From CAVTJL01 sp963735065 (lineage in GTDB: Bacteria; Pseudomonadota; Alphaproteobacteria; Geminicoccales; Geminicoccaceae): DNA of 64,000 bases. Shown here piece by piece: positions 44,375 to 52,789 of the stretch; the first letter of the stretch is position 1, and each line of letters opens with the position of its first letter. A program made the translations under genes and the position numbers. Location: contig CAVTJL010000003.1 in assembly GCA_963735065.1 (NCBI GenBank), forward strand, positions 1 through 64,000. Reading direction: 5' to 3'. Below the pieces are notes generated by a model. The model saw only the letters and a list, made by a program, of their open reading frames with translations. It did no database searches and was not told where the DNA came from.

Positions 44375-45112
44375 TCAGAGGCGCCGCAGCCGTCGATCGA
44401 AGAGCGAGAAGATCCGTTCCCAGGCGCGCTCGGCCGAGGGCTTGTGGTAGCAATAGCGCTCCGGGAAGGTGAAGCCGTGGTCGGCGCCCGGATAGGTCTC
44501 GAGCCGGTGGGTGACGCCCGCGCGGGTGAGCGCCTCGTCGATCACGCGCTGATGCTCCGGCGGCGAGAGCGGGTCCCCGTCGGCGAAGCCGAAATAGCAC
44601 TCGCCCTTGATCCGATCGGCCAGCAGATGCGGCGAGTCGGGCTTGTCGGTGACCTGGAAGCCGCCGTGCAGGGAGACCATCGCCTGCACCCGGTCCGGGA
44701 AGGTGCCGGCCGCGGCGAAGGCATGGCGCCCGCCCATGCAGTAGCCGACGACGCCCACAGGATCGGCCGCCTCGGGGTCGGCCTGCGCGACATCGAGCTG
44801 GGCTTTCGTGTCGGCCAGGCAAAGCGCGTGGGTGAGCCCGAAGTTCAGCTTTTGCATCTCGGGGTCGGGGCCGTGCGTCGGCAGCAGCTTCGGGTCGAAG
44901 GACGGGCCGCCGTCCCGGTAGTAGAGATTGGCCAGCATCACATAGTAGCCGACGGTGCCGATGCGCCGCGCCATGTCGCGCAGCTCCTCGCGGATGCCCA
45001 GCGCGTCCATGAAGAAGATCACGGTCGGGAAGGGCCCGCCTTCCTCGGGGTGGGTGACGAAGACCGGCATCGTCCCGTCCGGGGTCTCGATCGGGATGTC
45101 TCGCTCGCGCAC
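44375..45112 (-). CDS. dienelactone hydrolase family protein
   Basis: A 245-residue alpha/beta hydrolase of the dienelactone hydrolase group. The nucleophile is the Cys in VVGYCMGGRH, the Asp is in FADGDPLSP and the His in GADHGFTFP. Dienelactone hydrolases open lactones in aromatic ring-cleavage pathways, but many homologues have other esterase roles. GTG 45112 follows GGGAGGAG. It is 67 bases downstream of the LacI-type gene and probably co-transcribed with it; its link with the ABC importer suggests uptake and hydrolysis of one substrate. Confidence 0.88.
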   Translation of the reverse strand: MRERDIPIETPDGTMPVFVTHPEEGGPFPTVIFFMDALGIREELRDMARRIGTVGYYVMLANLYYRDGGPSFDPKLLPTHGPDPEMQKLNFGLTHALCLADTKAQLDVAQADPEAADPVGVVGYCMGGRHAFAAAGTFPDRVQAMVSLHGGFQVTDKPDSPHLLADRIKGECYFGFADGDPLSPPEHQRVIDEALTRAGVTHRLETYPGADHGFTFPERYCYHKPSAERAWERIFSLFDRRLRRL

Positions 45113-45179
45113 CTGCTGCTCCTCCCTCGGCGACGCGGCTCCTCGGCCGCTGGTCTCGTTGCTTGCGACGTTGCCTCGC

Positions 45180-46235
45180 TCAGGCCCCCGGCTTGCGGGT
45201 GCTGTCCCGCGGCAGGACCTCGAAGCCGAGGTCGCACCTGCGATCCGCCGGCGACCCGCCGGAAAGCCGCGCCAGCAGCATCGCCGCCGCCTGGCGGCCA
45301 ATCTCGTAGCGCGGCACGCGCACCGTCGTCACCGTCGGCACCGTCTCGCCGCTCAGCGCAAGGCCGAGGAAGCCGGCGATGCCCAGCCGATCCGGCACCT
45401 GCCAGCCGCGTCGCTGACATTCGAACAGCGCGCCCACGGCGAAGGCGTCGCTCGAGCAGAAGAGGCAGTCGGTGTCCGGCCAGCGCTCCATCAGCTCGCC
45501 GGCGCTCCGTCCGCCGCTGCCGATCGCGGCAGGCTGCGCCAGGGTGACGATGCGGTCGGCAGGGCGGCCATGCCGGCGCATTGCCCGGCGGAACCCTTCG
45601 CGGCGCCGATGGGCCCGCTCGTTGTCGTTCAGCGGCCCGCAGATGAAGCCGATCCGCTGGTAGCCGGCGGCGACCAGATGATCGACCATGGCCGCTGCCG
45701 CCTCCTCCTCGGCGTAGCCGACATTCATGTCGATCGGCCGCTTGGCGAGCGTGCCGGTCTCGACCACGGGGATGCCCGAGCGCCTCAGCGTCTCGTGCGC
45801 CGCTGCCCGATGCGCCACGCCGGACACGAGGATGCCCTCGGGGCGGCGGCCGACGAAGGCGCGCAGCAGCTCGGCCTCGCGGTCGAGCGAGTAGCCGCTG
45901 ACCCCCACCATGAGCTCGATGCCCCGGGTGTGCAGCTCGTCCGAGACGCCCTGCAGCATCTCGGCATATTGCGAGTTGTCGATGCTCGGGACGATGGCGG
46001 CGACGAGGCCGCTGCGGCTGGAGCGGAAGCTGCGGGCGACGAGGTCGGGCACGTAGCCCAGCTGCTCGACGGCCGAGGCGATGCGCAGCCGCGTGCCCTC
46101 CGCCACCATCTCCGGCCGCTGCAGCGCGCGCGAGACGGTGATCGGCGCCACCCGAGCCAGCTGGGCCACGTCATGCAGGGTCGCCCGTGACTCGGTTGGC
46201 GAAAGGGGGTGTCCGGAACTCTCTCGCGCGCGCAT
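45180..46235 (-). CDS. LacI-family transcriptional regulator
   Basis: A 351-residue repressor. The helix-turn-helix and hinge lie at residues 18-75 (ATLHDVAQLARVAPITVSRAL), followed by a periplasmic-binding-protein-like sensor domain (about 80-345). The hinge motif LVARSFRSSRSG leads to the sensor start VAAIVPSIDNSQYAEML. It has its own operator (46258-46271) just upstream, and a matching operator is in front of the ABC importer operon. Autoregulation and control of the importer are therefore likely. The effector is unknown. Confidence 0.92.
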   Translation of the reverse strand: MRARESSGHPLSPTESRATLHDVAQLARVAPITVSRALQRPEMVAEGTRLRIASAVEQLGYVPDLVARSFRSSRSGLVAAIVPSIDNSQYAEMLQGVSDELHTRGIELMVGVSGYSLDREAELLRAFVGRRPEGILVSGVAHRAAAHETLRRSGIPVVETGTLAKRPIDMNVGYAEEEAAAAMVDHLVAAGYQRIGFICGPLNDNERAHRRREGFRRAMRRHGRPADRIVTLAQPAAIGSGGRSAGELMERWPDTDCLFCSSDAFAVGALFECQRRGWQVPDRLGIAGFLGLALSGETVPTVTTVRVPRYEIGRQAAAMLLARLSGGSPADRRCDLGFEVLPRDSTRKPGA

Positions 46236-46257
46236 CTCGATGTATGGCTTGTCTCTA

Positions 46258-46271
46258 TGACAACGTTAGCA
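46258..46271. promoter_or_regulatory. LacI-type operator upstream of the LacI-family gene
   Basis: TGACAACGTTAGCA is a dyad around AACGTT placed 23 bases before the start codon of the LacI-family gene. Its partner is TGATAACGTTGCCA at 44316-44329. Sequence and position indicate autoregulation. Confidence 0.78.
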
Positions 46272-46718
46272 TTTTTCTTCGCTCCGCAACAACCTTGGTG
46301 TCGTCAGCAGGTCAGTTGCCAAGCGCCGCTCACAAGGCCGTCTGCCGATCAACGCTGACCTCAAGGCGATGCGCGAGAACTGCTCACGCAGCAAGGGCTT
46401 TGCCGGTGACCAGCTGTGCAGGATTGTCGCCAGCCACGATGGTGTGATCCCGCCTGCGGGCCACAATGGCGGTGCGCCGATAACGGATCTGACATCCTCG
46501 GACTGCGCGGCGCACGGCCCGGGCGATGGCGGGCAGGGCGAGTGAGGACGCCCGTTCCGGCGACGATCTCGGCGAGGCCGGGTGGCGCTACCCGGGCGGA
46601 TGCACGGCCGTGGTCTCGGGGCTCGCTGCGGCGTGACCTTCAAGCCGCGCGGTTGAGACCAGGACCGACAAGTCGACGCTGGACCGGCTGAGCGAAGCCG
46701 GCCGCCGACCGCGCTTGC
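46272..46718. other. intergenic stretch with possible decayed coding sequence
   Basis: About 450 bases with no complete gene. On the minus strand, a frame ending at TGA (46384-46386) reads as plausible protein tail (IRYRRTAIVARRRDHTIVAG, then NPAQLVTGKALAA), but it has no start and a stop about 200 bases upstream. On the plus strand KRRSQGRLPINADLKAMREN also reads smoothly but is not in a complete frame. This may be a remnant of a lost gene or element. I recognise no insertion-sequence ends. Confidence 0.3.
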
Positions 46719-47897
46719 TCACCGGTCGACCTCGCCGAAGACGATGTCGAGGGCGCCGATGATCGCCGGCACGTCCTGAAGGGAGTGCCCGCGGCACATC
46801 ATCTCGAAGGCCTCGAGATGGGCGTAGCTGGGCGAGCGGATCTTGCATCGGGCCGGCTTGTTGGTGCCATCGCTCACCAGATAGACGCCGAACTCGCGCT
46901 TGCTGCTCTCGACCGGGGCATAGGCCTCGCCCTCGGGAACACGCATGCCCTCGGTGAAGAGCTTGAAGTGATGGATCAGCGCCTCCATCGAGCGCTTCAT
47001 CTCCGAGCGGCGCGGCGGCGTCACCTTCTGCTCTGCGATCCTGACCGGGCCCGCTGGCATCTGGTCCAGGCATTGCGTCATGATCCGCAGCGACTGGTAT
47101 ACCTCGGCCATGCGCACGAGGTAGCGGTCGAAGCAGTCCCCGCGCTTGCCAACCCGCACGTCGAACTCCATCCGGTCATAGACGGCGTAGGGTTGCGCCT
47201 TGCGGAGATCCCATGGCACGCCCGAGGCTCGCAGCATCGGCCCGGTGAAGCCCCAGTCCAAAGCCTCGCTCTCCGAGACCACGCCGATGTCGACCGTCCG
47301 CTGCTTGAAGATCCGGTTCTCGTTGAGCAGGCCTTCGACATCGGCGAACCGGGGCCCGAAGTCGTGCATCCAGGAGCGGATGCGCTCGTCGAGGCCTGTC
47401 GGCAGGTCGCGGTTGACGCCGCCGAAGCGATCGTAGTTGGCGTGCATGCGCGCCCCGGAGCCAGCCTCGTAGAACTCCATGAGCTTCTCGCGCTCCTCGA
47501 ACATCCAGAGCATCGGCGTCATGGCGCCGAGGTCGAGCGCCAAGGTCGTGACGTTGAGAAGATGGCTCAGGACGCGGGTGATCTCGTCGAGCAGCGTGCG
47601 GATGTAGAGGGCACGGATCGGCGCCTCGATCCCCAGCAGCCGTTCGACCGCGATGACGAAGGCATGCTCCTGCATCATCGGCGCCACGTAGTCGAGCCGG
47701 TCGAAATAGGGGATGTCCTGGAGATAGGGGCGGTACTCGATCAGCTTTTCCGTGCCCCGATGCAGGAGGCCGATATGCGGGTCGGCCCGCTCGACGACCT
47801 CGCCATCCATCTCGAGCACGAGTCGCAGCACGCCGTGCGCTGCCGGGTGCTGTGGCCCGAAATTGATGGTGAAGTTGCGCAGCTCCTTGTCGGGCAT
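46719..47897 (-). CDS. nuoD: NADH-quinone oxidoreductase subunit D, solitary copy
   Basis: A complete 392-residue NuoD-type protein. In complex I this 49-kDa subunit lines the quinone cavity. The quinone-site His lies in FGPQHPAAHG and the Tyr in RLDYVAPM, and the C-terminus ends in the invariant DIVFGEVDR. It is intact and of full length, yet no other nuo gene is near it: the neighbour upstream is a collapsed aconitase gene and downstream is an empty region. It may be a second, displaced copy or a subunit recruited into another respiratory or hydrogenase-like complex. Confidence 0.92.
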   Translation of the reverse strand: MPDKELRNFTINFGPQHPAAHGVLRLVLEMDGEVVERADPHIGLLHRGTEKLIEYRPYLQDIPYFDRLDYVAPMMQEHAFVIAVERLLGIEAPIRALYIRTLLDEITRVLSHLLNVTTLALDLGAMTPMLWMFEEREKLMEFYEAGSGARMHANYDRFGGVNRDLPTGLDERIRSWMHDFGPRFADVEGLLNENRIFKQRTVDIGVVSESEALDWGFTGPMLRASGVPWDLRKAQPYAVYDRMEFDVRVGKRGDCFDRYLVRMAEVYQSLRIMTQCLDQMPAGPVRIAEQKVTPPRRSEMKRSMEALIHHFKLFTEGMRVPEGEAYAPVESSKREFGVYLVSDGTNKPARCKIRSPSYAHLEAFEMMCRGHSLQDVPAIIGALDIVFGEVDR

Positions 47898-47945
47898 GTG
47901 CCCACTCCAGCCTCGAGGTCGCTGCGGCTGGGACGGTCACGGCGC

Positions 47946-48275
47946 TCAATGGAGGCGCTTGCCGTTGATGATGCCGCCGGCGCGGAGCAGCTCGAGCTGG
48001 CGGTCGGAGAGGTCGTGCCGCAGCCGGATGACGCGCTCGCTCTTGGTAAGCTTCGCCTCGACACCGCGGCTCCGCTTGAGCATGGCGTGGACGTCATCGA
48101 TGACGATCGTGTCGCCCACACCGAAGGTGCCCTGGTCCACCGGATCGGCGAAGGTGAGCGGCAGGACGCCGAAGTCACAGAGGGTTCCCCAGTGAATCCG
48201 GACGAAGCTCCGGGCGACGAGAAGGTGCTCGGCAATGAGCTTATGGGTGACAGTCTGGGCCGGCTGGGCCGGCAT
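47946..48275 (-). pseudogene. aconitate hydratase with in-frame internal deletion
   Basis: A 109-residue product that joins the first residues of an aconitase (TVTHKLIAEHLLV, matching the usual start VTxKLIxxHLV) directly to the swivel domain (ARSFVRIHWGTLCDFGVLPLTFADP on to RHDLSDRQLELLRAGGIIN, given in parts). Full-length enzymes of this group have about 650 residues, so about 540 are missing, including the Fe-S cysteines. The frame is intact and ATG 48275 has GGAGG upstream, so it may still be translated. Catalysis is impossible without the cluster domain. It lies 48 bases upstream of nuoD on the same strand. Confidence 0.82.
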
Positions 48276-48383
48276 GGCGGATCCTCCCACATGGCTGTGG
48301 GGCGCGCCGAAGCCTCGCGCCGACGCGTCTTCTCTCTCGAACGGGCCTCGGTCCGGCCGGTTCCGATCCCAGTCGGGCTAAAT

Positions 48384-49289
48384 CTAGGTCGAGGGGGCGC
48401 CAAGCTCCTTCCCGATCCACTCCAGCACCGAGCCCTGCCTCGGCGCCCAGCCCAGCTCGCGCCGCGCCCGGTCCGCGCGGACGCGGCTGTTCGAGGCGAG
48501 CGAGAAGGCCGCGCGCTCGAAGCCCAGCGTCGCCACCGCATCGTCGAAGTCCCAGCTCTCAGCCGCTCCCAGTCCCAGCCTCGTGGCAATGGCATGGACC
48601 ATCTCGCGAAAGGAGCTCTCGCCGTTCTCGACAAAATAGAAGGAGCCCGCCTGCGCCCGCTCGAGCGCCAGGAGGTAGATGTCGGCCATGTCCGCAACAT
48701 GCACGTGCGACCAGACATTGAGGCCGGGACCGATATGGCGCGCGACGCCGGCGCGGCGGGCCTGCTCGGTGAGCGTCGGGATCTGCGCGCTGTCCTTGTG
48801 AAGACCGAGGCCATGGCCATAGATCAGCGTGTTGCACAGCACCACCGAGCGAACGCCCTGTCCGGCCGCCTCCCGCACCCTGCGGTCGAGAGCGACCCGC
48901 GCCGCCTTCTCCGGCGCCGGCACGATCGGCGTGTCCTCGTCGAAGATCTCATCGCTCCGCTCGCCGCGCGTGTCCTGCGCCACGATGCTCGATCCGCTGG
49001 TGTGCAGCAGCGGCTTTCCGGAACCGGCAAGCGCCCGGATGAGGACCTCGATCGCCGTCCGATGATCCGAGCTCGCGGCGTTCACGACGGCATCCGCCTG
49101 CCTTGCCGCCTCCGTCAGCACGGGCGCGTCGTCGAGCGAGCCCAGGACGGGCTCGATGCCGATCGCCTCGAGCTGCCCGGCCTTGGCCTCCGAGCGCACG
49201 AGGCCGGTCACGCCGTGCCCGGCTGCGAGCAGCCGGGCGGCGATCGACCCGCCGATATAGCCGGAGGCACCGGTGACGAAGACCTTCAT
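48384..49289 (-). CDS. NAD-dependent epimerase/dehydratase family protein (extended SDR)
   Basis: A 301-residue short-chain dehydrogenase of the extended/atypical class. The N-terminal Rossmann motif is VTGASGYIGGSIAARLL. A serine-rich segment (LLHTSGSSIV) and a Tyr in NTLIYGHGLG stand where catalytic residues are expected, although the classical YxxxK spacing is not clean. ATG 49289 is chosen because the open frame to 49475 has no fold sequence. It is divergent from the first aldo/keto reductase gene. The substrate is unknown. Confidence 0.85.
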   Translation of the reverse strand: MKVFVTGASGYIGGSIAARLLAAGHGVTGLVRSEAKAGQLEAIGIEPVLGSLDDAPVLTEAARQADAVVNAASSDHRTAIEVLIRALAGSGKPLLHTSGSSIVAQDTRGERSDEIFDEDTPIVPAPEKAARVALDRRVREAAGQGVRSVVLCNTLIYGHGLGLHKDSAQIPTLTEQARRAGVARHIGPGLNVWSHVHVADMADIYLLALERAQAGSFYFVENGESSFREMVHAIATRLGLGAAESWDFDDAVATLGFERAAFSLASNSRVRADRARRELGWAPRQGSVLEWIGKELGAPST

Positions 49290-49468
49290 GCTCCACCTGC
49301 TCCCTGTCTGCGGGCCGGCCCCGCCGGCCCGGATGGCGATGTCCCGATCCCTAAGATGGTGGACATCTCCTCCCGGCGCACCTTTGCTCCGGCCGGCGAC
49401 GACAGGCGACGCGACGCGACACCAGAGACTTTCCCGAGAAACCTCGGGCGGCACGAGGAGATGATGTG

Positions 49469-50503
49469 ATGGCAAGCACGATGACCTACCGGCGTTTGGG
49501 ACGGAGCGGCCTCACCGTGTCGCGTCTCGTTCTCGGCACGATGATGTTCGGCGGCCGGACCGAGGAGGAGGAATCGCGGCGCATCATCGACGCCGCCGCC
49601 GAGATCGGCGTCAACTTCATCGACACCGCCGACACCTACGCCGGCGGGCGCTCCGAGGAGATCGTCGGCCGGGCGATCAAGGCCGACCGCCATCGCTGGG
49701 TGCTGGCGACCAAGCTCGCCAACCCCAACGGGCAGGGCCCCAACCGACGCGGCCTGTCCCGCAAGTGGATCATGGAGGAGGTGCACACCAGCCTGCGCCG
49801 CCTCGACACCGACTTCATCGACATCCTCTACCTGCACAAGGAGGACAAGCTGACGCCGCCGGAGGAGACGGTGCGGGCGCTGGCCGACCTGCAGCGCTCG
49901 GGCATCATCCGCTATTTCGGCATCTCCAACTTCAAGGCGTGGCGCATCGCCCGCATCTGTGCCGCCTGCGACGCCCACGGCATCGACCGGCCGGTCGTCA
50001 GCCAGCCCCGCTACAACATCATCAACCGCTCGGTCGAGGTCGAGGAGCTGCCGGTCTGCGGCGCCTTCGGCATCGGCGTTGCCCCCTACAGCCCGACGGC
50101 GCGCGGCGTGCTCACCGGCAAGTATGATCTGAACGCGCCGCCGCCGGCCGACAGTCGGGCCGCAGCGCAGGGGCAGCGGATGGCCGAGACCGACTACCAG
50201 CCGGCGGCACTCCGTGTCGCGGCAACCCTGGCCGACCACGCGCGCGAGCGCGGCATTGATCCCGCGGCCTTCGCCACCGCCTGGACGCTCGCCAATCCCT
50301 TCGTCACGGCCGCGATCGCCGGCCCGCGGACGATGGCGCAGTGGCAGACCTATGTTGCGGCGCTCGGGATCGAGATCACCGATGAGGACGAGCAGCTGGT
50401 CGACAGCCTCGTCCCGGCCGGCACGACGGCGGTGCCGCACTTCATCGATCCCTCCTATCCCGTCGAGGGCCGCCCGTCGGAGTCGGCGTCTCTCGCCACT
50501 TGA
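49469..50503 (+). CDS. aldo/keto reductase
   Basis: A 344-residue NADPH-dependent TIM-barrel oxidoreductase. The catalytic tetrad is visible: Asp and Tyr in FIDTADTYAGG, Lys in LATKLANP and His in LYLHKED. The cofactor-binding C-terminus contains AIAGPRTMAQW. ATG 49469 follows GAGGAG by eight bases, and GTG 49466 is a weaker alternative. The substrate cannot be predicted. Confidence 0.92.
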   Translation: MASTMTYRRLGRSGLTVSRLVLGTMMFGGRTEEEESRRIIDAAAEIGVNFIDTADTYAGGRSEEIVGRAIKADRHRWVLATKLANPNGQGPNRRGLSRKWIMEEVHTSLRRLDTDFIDILYLHKEDKLTPPEETVRALADLQRSGIIRYFGISNFKAWRIARICAACDAHGIDRPVVSQPRYNIINRSVEVEELPVCGAFGIGVAPYSPTARGVLTGKYDLNAPPPADSRAAAQGQRMAETDYQPAALRVAATLADHARERGIDPAAFATAWTLANPFVTAAIAGPRTMAQWQTYVAALGIEITDEDEQLVDSLVPAGTTAVPHFIDPSYPVEGRPSESASLAT

Positions 50504-50575
50504 TGGCCTGACAAATAACGTCATCTGTCATTCCAAGGGAGCCGTCATGGAGGCGGCTTCCCATGGGAGAGACGC

Positions 50576-51580
50576 ATGCGCAGACGCAGGCTCGGCAAGG
50601 ACGGTCCCGAGGTCTCGGCGATCGGGCTCGGCTGCATGGGGATGTCGGACGTCTATGGGCCGGCCGACCGGACCGAGAGCATCGCCACCGTCCACGCCGC
50701 CCTCGACGCCGGCATCACGCTCCTCGACACCGGCGACTTCTACGGCATGGGCCACAACGAGCTTCTCGTCCGGGAAGCCCTGGCCGGCCGACGCGACGAG
50801 GTCTTCCTCCAGGTAAAATTTGGCGCGCAGCGCGGACCCGATGGCAGCTTCATCGGCTTCGATGCCAGGCCTGCCGCCGTCAAGACCGCCTGCGCCTACA
50901 GCCTGAAGCGCCTCGGCACGGACTGGATCGACCTCTACATGCCGGCCCGCGTCGACCCGGCCGTGCCGATCGAGGAGACGGTGGGCGCCATCCAGGACCT
51001 CGTGCAGGCGGGCTATGTCCGCCATATCGGGCTTTCCGAGGCGGGAGCCGGGACGATCCGGCGGGCCAGCGCCGTGGCGCCCATCGCCGGCCTCCAGATC
51101 GAGTACTCCTTGATGTGCAGGGGCATCGAGACCGAGATCCTGCCCACGCTTCGCGAGCTCGGGATCGGCGTCACCGCCTACGGCGTGCTGGCGCGCGGTC
51201 TTCTCAGCGGGCGCGTCGGCCCCGAGGGCTTCTCGGCCCCGGGCGACTTCCGGGCCCACACGCCGCGCTCCCAGGGCGAGGCGCTGCAGCAGAACCTTCT
51301 CCTCGTCGAGGCGCTGAAGAAGGTGGCGGCGGGTCTCGGCGCCACCCCGGCCCAGGTCGCGATCGCCTGGGCGCTCAGCCGCGGTGACGACATCCTCCCG
51401 CTGGTCGGCGCCCGTCGTCGGGATCAGCTGACGGAGGCGTTGACAGCCCTCGATCTCGAGCTCGACGCGGCGGCGCTGAGGGCTCTCGAGGAGGCCGTGC
51501 CGGCCGAGGCGGTCCAGGGCACGCGCTATCCTGCGATGCAGATGCGCATGCTCGACAGCGAGCGCCCAACGTCGCACTGA
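50576..51580 (+). CDS. aldo/keto reductase lacking the canonical catalytic His
   Basis: A 334-residue aldo/keto reductase with D51 and Y56 (LLDTGDFYGMG) and K81 (LQVKFG). The position usually held by the catalytic His in the L-Y-x-x-H-R-V-D-P segment is Ala124 (LYMPARVDP). A subgroup of the family has this P-A-R-x-D-P form, so it may be a natural variant with changed specificity rather than a dead enzyme. It is followed after 6 bases by a TetR gene, so the two form an operon. Confidence 0.9.
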   Translation: MRRRRLGKDGPEVSAIGLGCMGMSDVYGPADRTESIATVHAALDAGITLLDTGDFYGMGHNELLVREALAGRRDEVFLQVKFGAQRGPDGSFIGFDARPAAVKTACAYSLKRLGTDWIDLYMPARVDPAVPIEETVGAIQDLVQAGYVRHIGLSEAGAGTIRRASAVAPIAGLQIEYSLMCRGIETEILPTLRELGIGVTAYGVLARGLLSGRVGPEGFSAPGDFRAHTPRSQGEALQQNLLLVEALKKVAAGLGATPAQVAIAWALSRGDDILPLVGARRRDQLTEALTALDLELDAAALRALEEAVPAEAVQGTRYPAMQMRMLDSERPTSH

Positions 51581-51586
51581 CAGGCC

Positions 51587-52174
51587 ATGAGCACGGCCGA
51601 CGACATGCGCGAGCGCATCCTTGACGCGGCGGAGGATCTCCTCCGTCGCCACGGGCCCGCCAAGACGAACGTCGTCGATATCGCCCGGGCGCTCGGCATG
51701 AGCCACGCCAACGTCTATCGCTTCGTGCCCAGCAAGGCGGCCCTCATCGATGCGGTGGCGGCGCGCTGGCTCGATCGGGTCTCGGCACCGCTCGAGACGA
51801 TCGCAGGCAGCGACGCGCCTGCCGCCGACCGGCTGGCGCTGTGGCTCCGCACGCTGGCCTCGACCAAACGCAAAAAGCTCTTGGACGAGCCCGAGATGTT
51901 CGCCACCTGGCACGCGCTGGCCGAGGCCGCGCGCGGCGTCATCGACGAGCATCTGGCAACCCTCCAGGGACAGCTTCGGCGCATCGTCGAGGACGGCATC
52001 CGCCGGGGCGAGTTTCGGGTCACCGATCCCGAGGCCGCGGCGCGCGCCATCTTCGAGGCGACGCTCCGCTTCCACCACCCGCACCATCTGCGCACGAACG
52101 GCGCCGGCAGCGATGCCGGTCTCGACGCCGTGACGAGGCTCCTCGTCGCCGGGCTGCGCGCGGGCGTCCTCTGA
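51587..52174 (+). CDS. TetR-family transcriptional regulator
   Basis: A 195-residue regulator. The N-terminal helix-turn-helix contains VVDIARALGMSHANVYRFV (about residues 26-45), and the C-terminal domain matches the TetR_C group found with short-chain oxidoreductases. It lies six bases after the aldo/keto reductase gene, so it is expected to control the two reductase genes and the region upstream. Confidence 0.9.
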   Translation: MSTADDMRERILDAAEDLLRRHGPAKTNVVDIARALGMSHANVYRFVPSKAALIDAVAARWLDRVSAPLETIAGSDAPAADRLALWLRTLASTKRKKLLDEPEMFATWHALAEAARGVIDEHLATLQGQLRRIVEDGIRRGEFRVTDPEAAARAIFEATLRFHHPHHLRTNGAGSDAGLDAVTRLLVAGLRAGVL

Positions 52175-52315
52175 GCGGCGCGCTGGCGCGTCCCCTCATC
52201 GATCCGTGAAGCCGCCGGCCAAGCGTCTCACCGGCCTGTGAGCGCGGCCTGATCCCCGCTCGTGCGACAAGCGTAGCCGGGCCTCAAGCGCCCCTACGGT
52301 CCAACGGAGGACCCC

Positions 52316-52774
52316 ATGTCTCTGCGCAGCAGAATGGCTATCCCGCTCTTTGCCGCTCTTCTGTTTTTTGTTCCGGCTCTCGCCCGGGCGAGCTCGGTCA
52401 ACGCGCCCGGCGGCGTCGCCGTCGGCGGCTACGATCCCGTGGCCTACTTCACCATGAGCAAGCCCACGCCCGGCAATCCGGCCATCACAGCGACCTACGA
52501 GGGGGCTACCTACCTGTTCGCCTCGACCCGCGACCGGGATCTCTTCGTGGCGAGCCCCGAGAAGTACATCCCGCAATACGGCGGCTTTTGCGCCTACGGC
52601 ACCGCCTTTGGCCACAAGGCGCCCATCGACCCCGAGGCCTTCACCATCATCGATGGCCGCCTCTACCTCAACTACGACAAGAGCATCTGGGCGACGTTCA
52701 ACAAGGATCCGGCCGGCTACATCGGCAAGGCCAATACCAACTGGCCCACTGTCCAGTACCAGCCCGATCCTTGA
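52316..52774 (+). CDS. exported YHS-domain protein
   Basis: A 152-residue periplasmic protein. The signal peptide ends near LARASS (about residue 25). The YHS core is VGGYDPVAYFTMSKP and FCAYGTAFGHKAPIDPEAF. YHS domains bind metal (copper or heme-linked in some systems), but no direct partner is evident here. ATG 52316 follows GGAGGACCCC. Confidence 0.88.
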   Translation: MSLRSRMAIPLFAALLFFVPALARASSVNAPGGVAVGGYDPVAYFTMSKPTPGNPAITATYEGATYLFASTRDRDLFVASPEKYIPQYGGFCAYGTAFGHKAPIDPEAFTIIDGRLYLNYDKSIWATFNKDPAGYIGKANTNWPTVQYQPDP

Positions 52775-52789
52775 GGGGGCGCATGCCTC

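Noticed and set aside
46384..46570. Possible C-terminal remnant of a transposase or other protein on the minus strand
   Set aside because: The reading is smooth but short, without start codon or recognisable family, and no inverted terminal repeats or target duplications flank it. I mention it only as a possible decayed stretch.
46719..48275. Part of a complex I operon
   Set aside because: Only NuoD is present; the upstream ORF is an aconitase remnant, not NuoC, and nothing follows nuoD.
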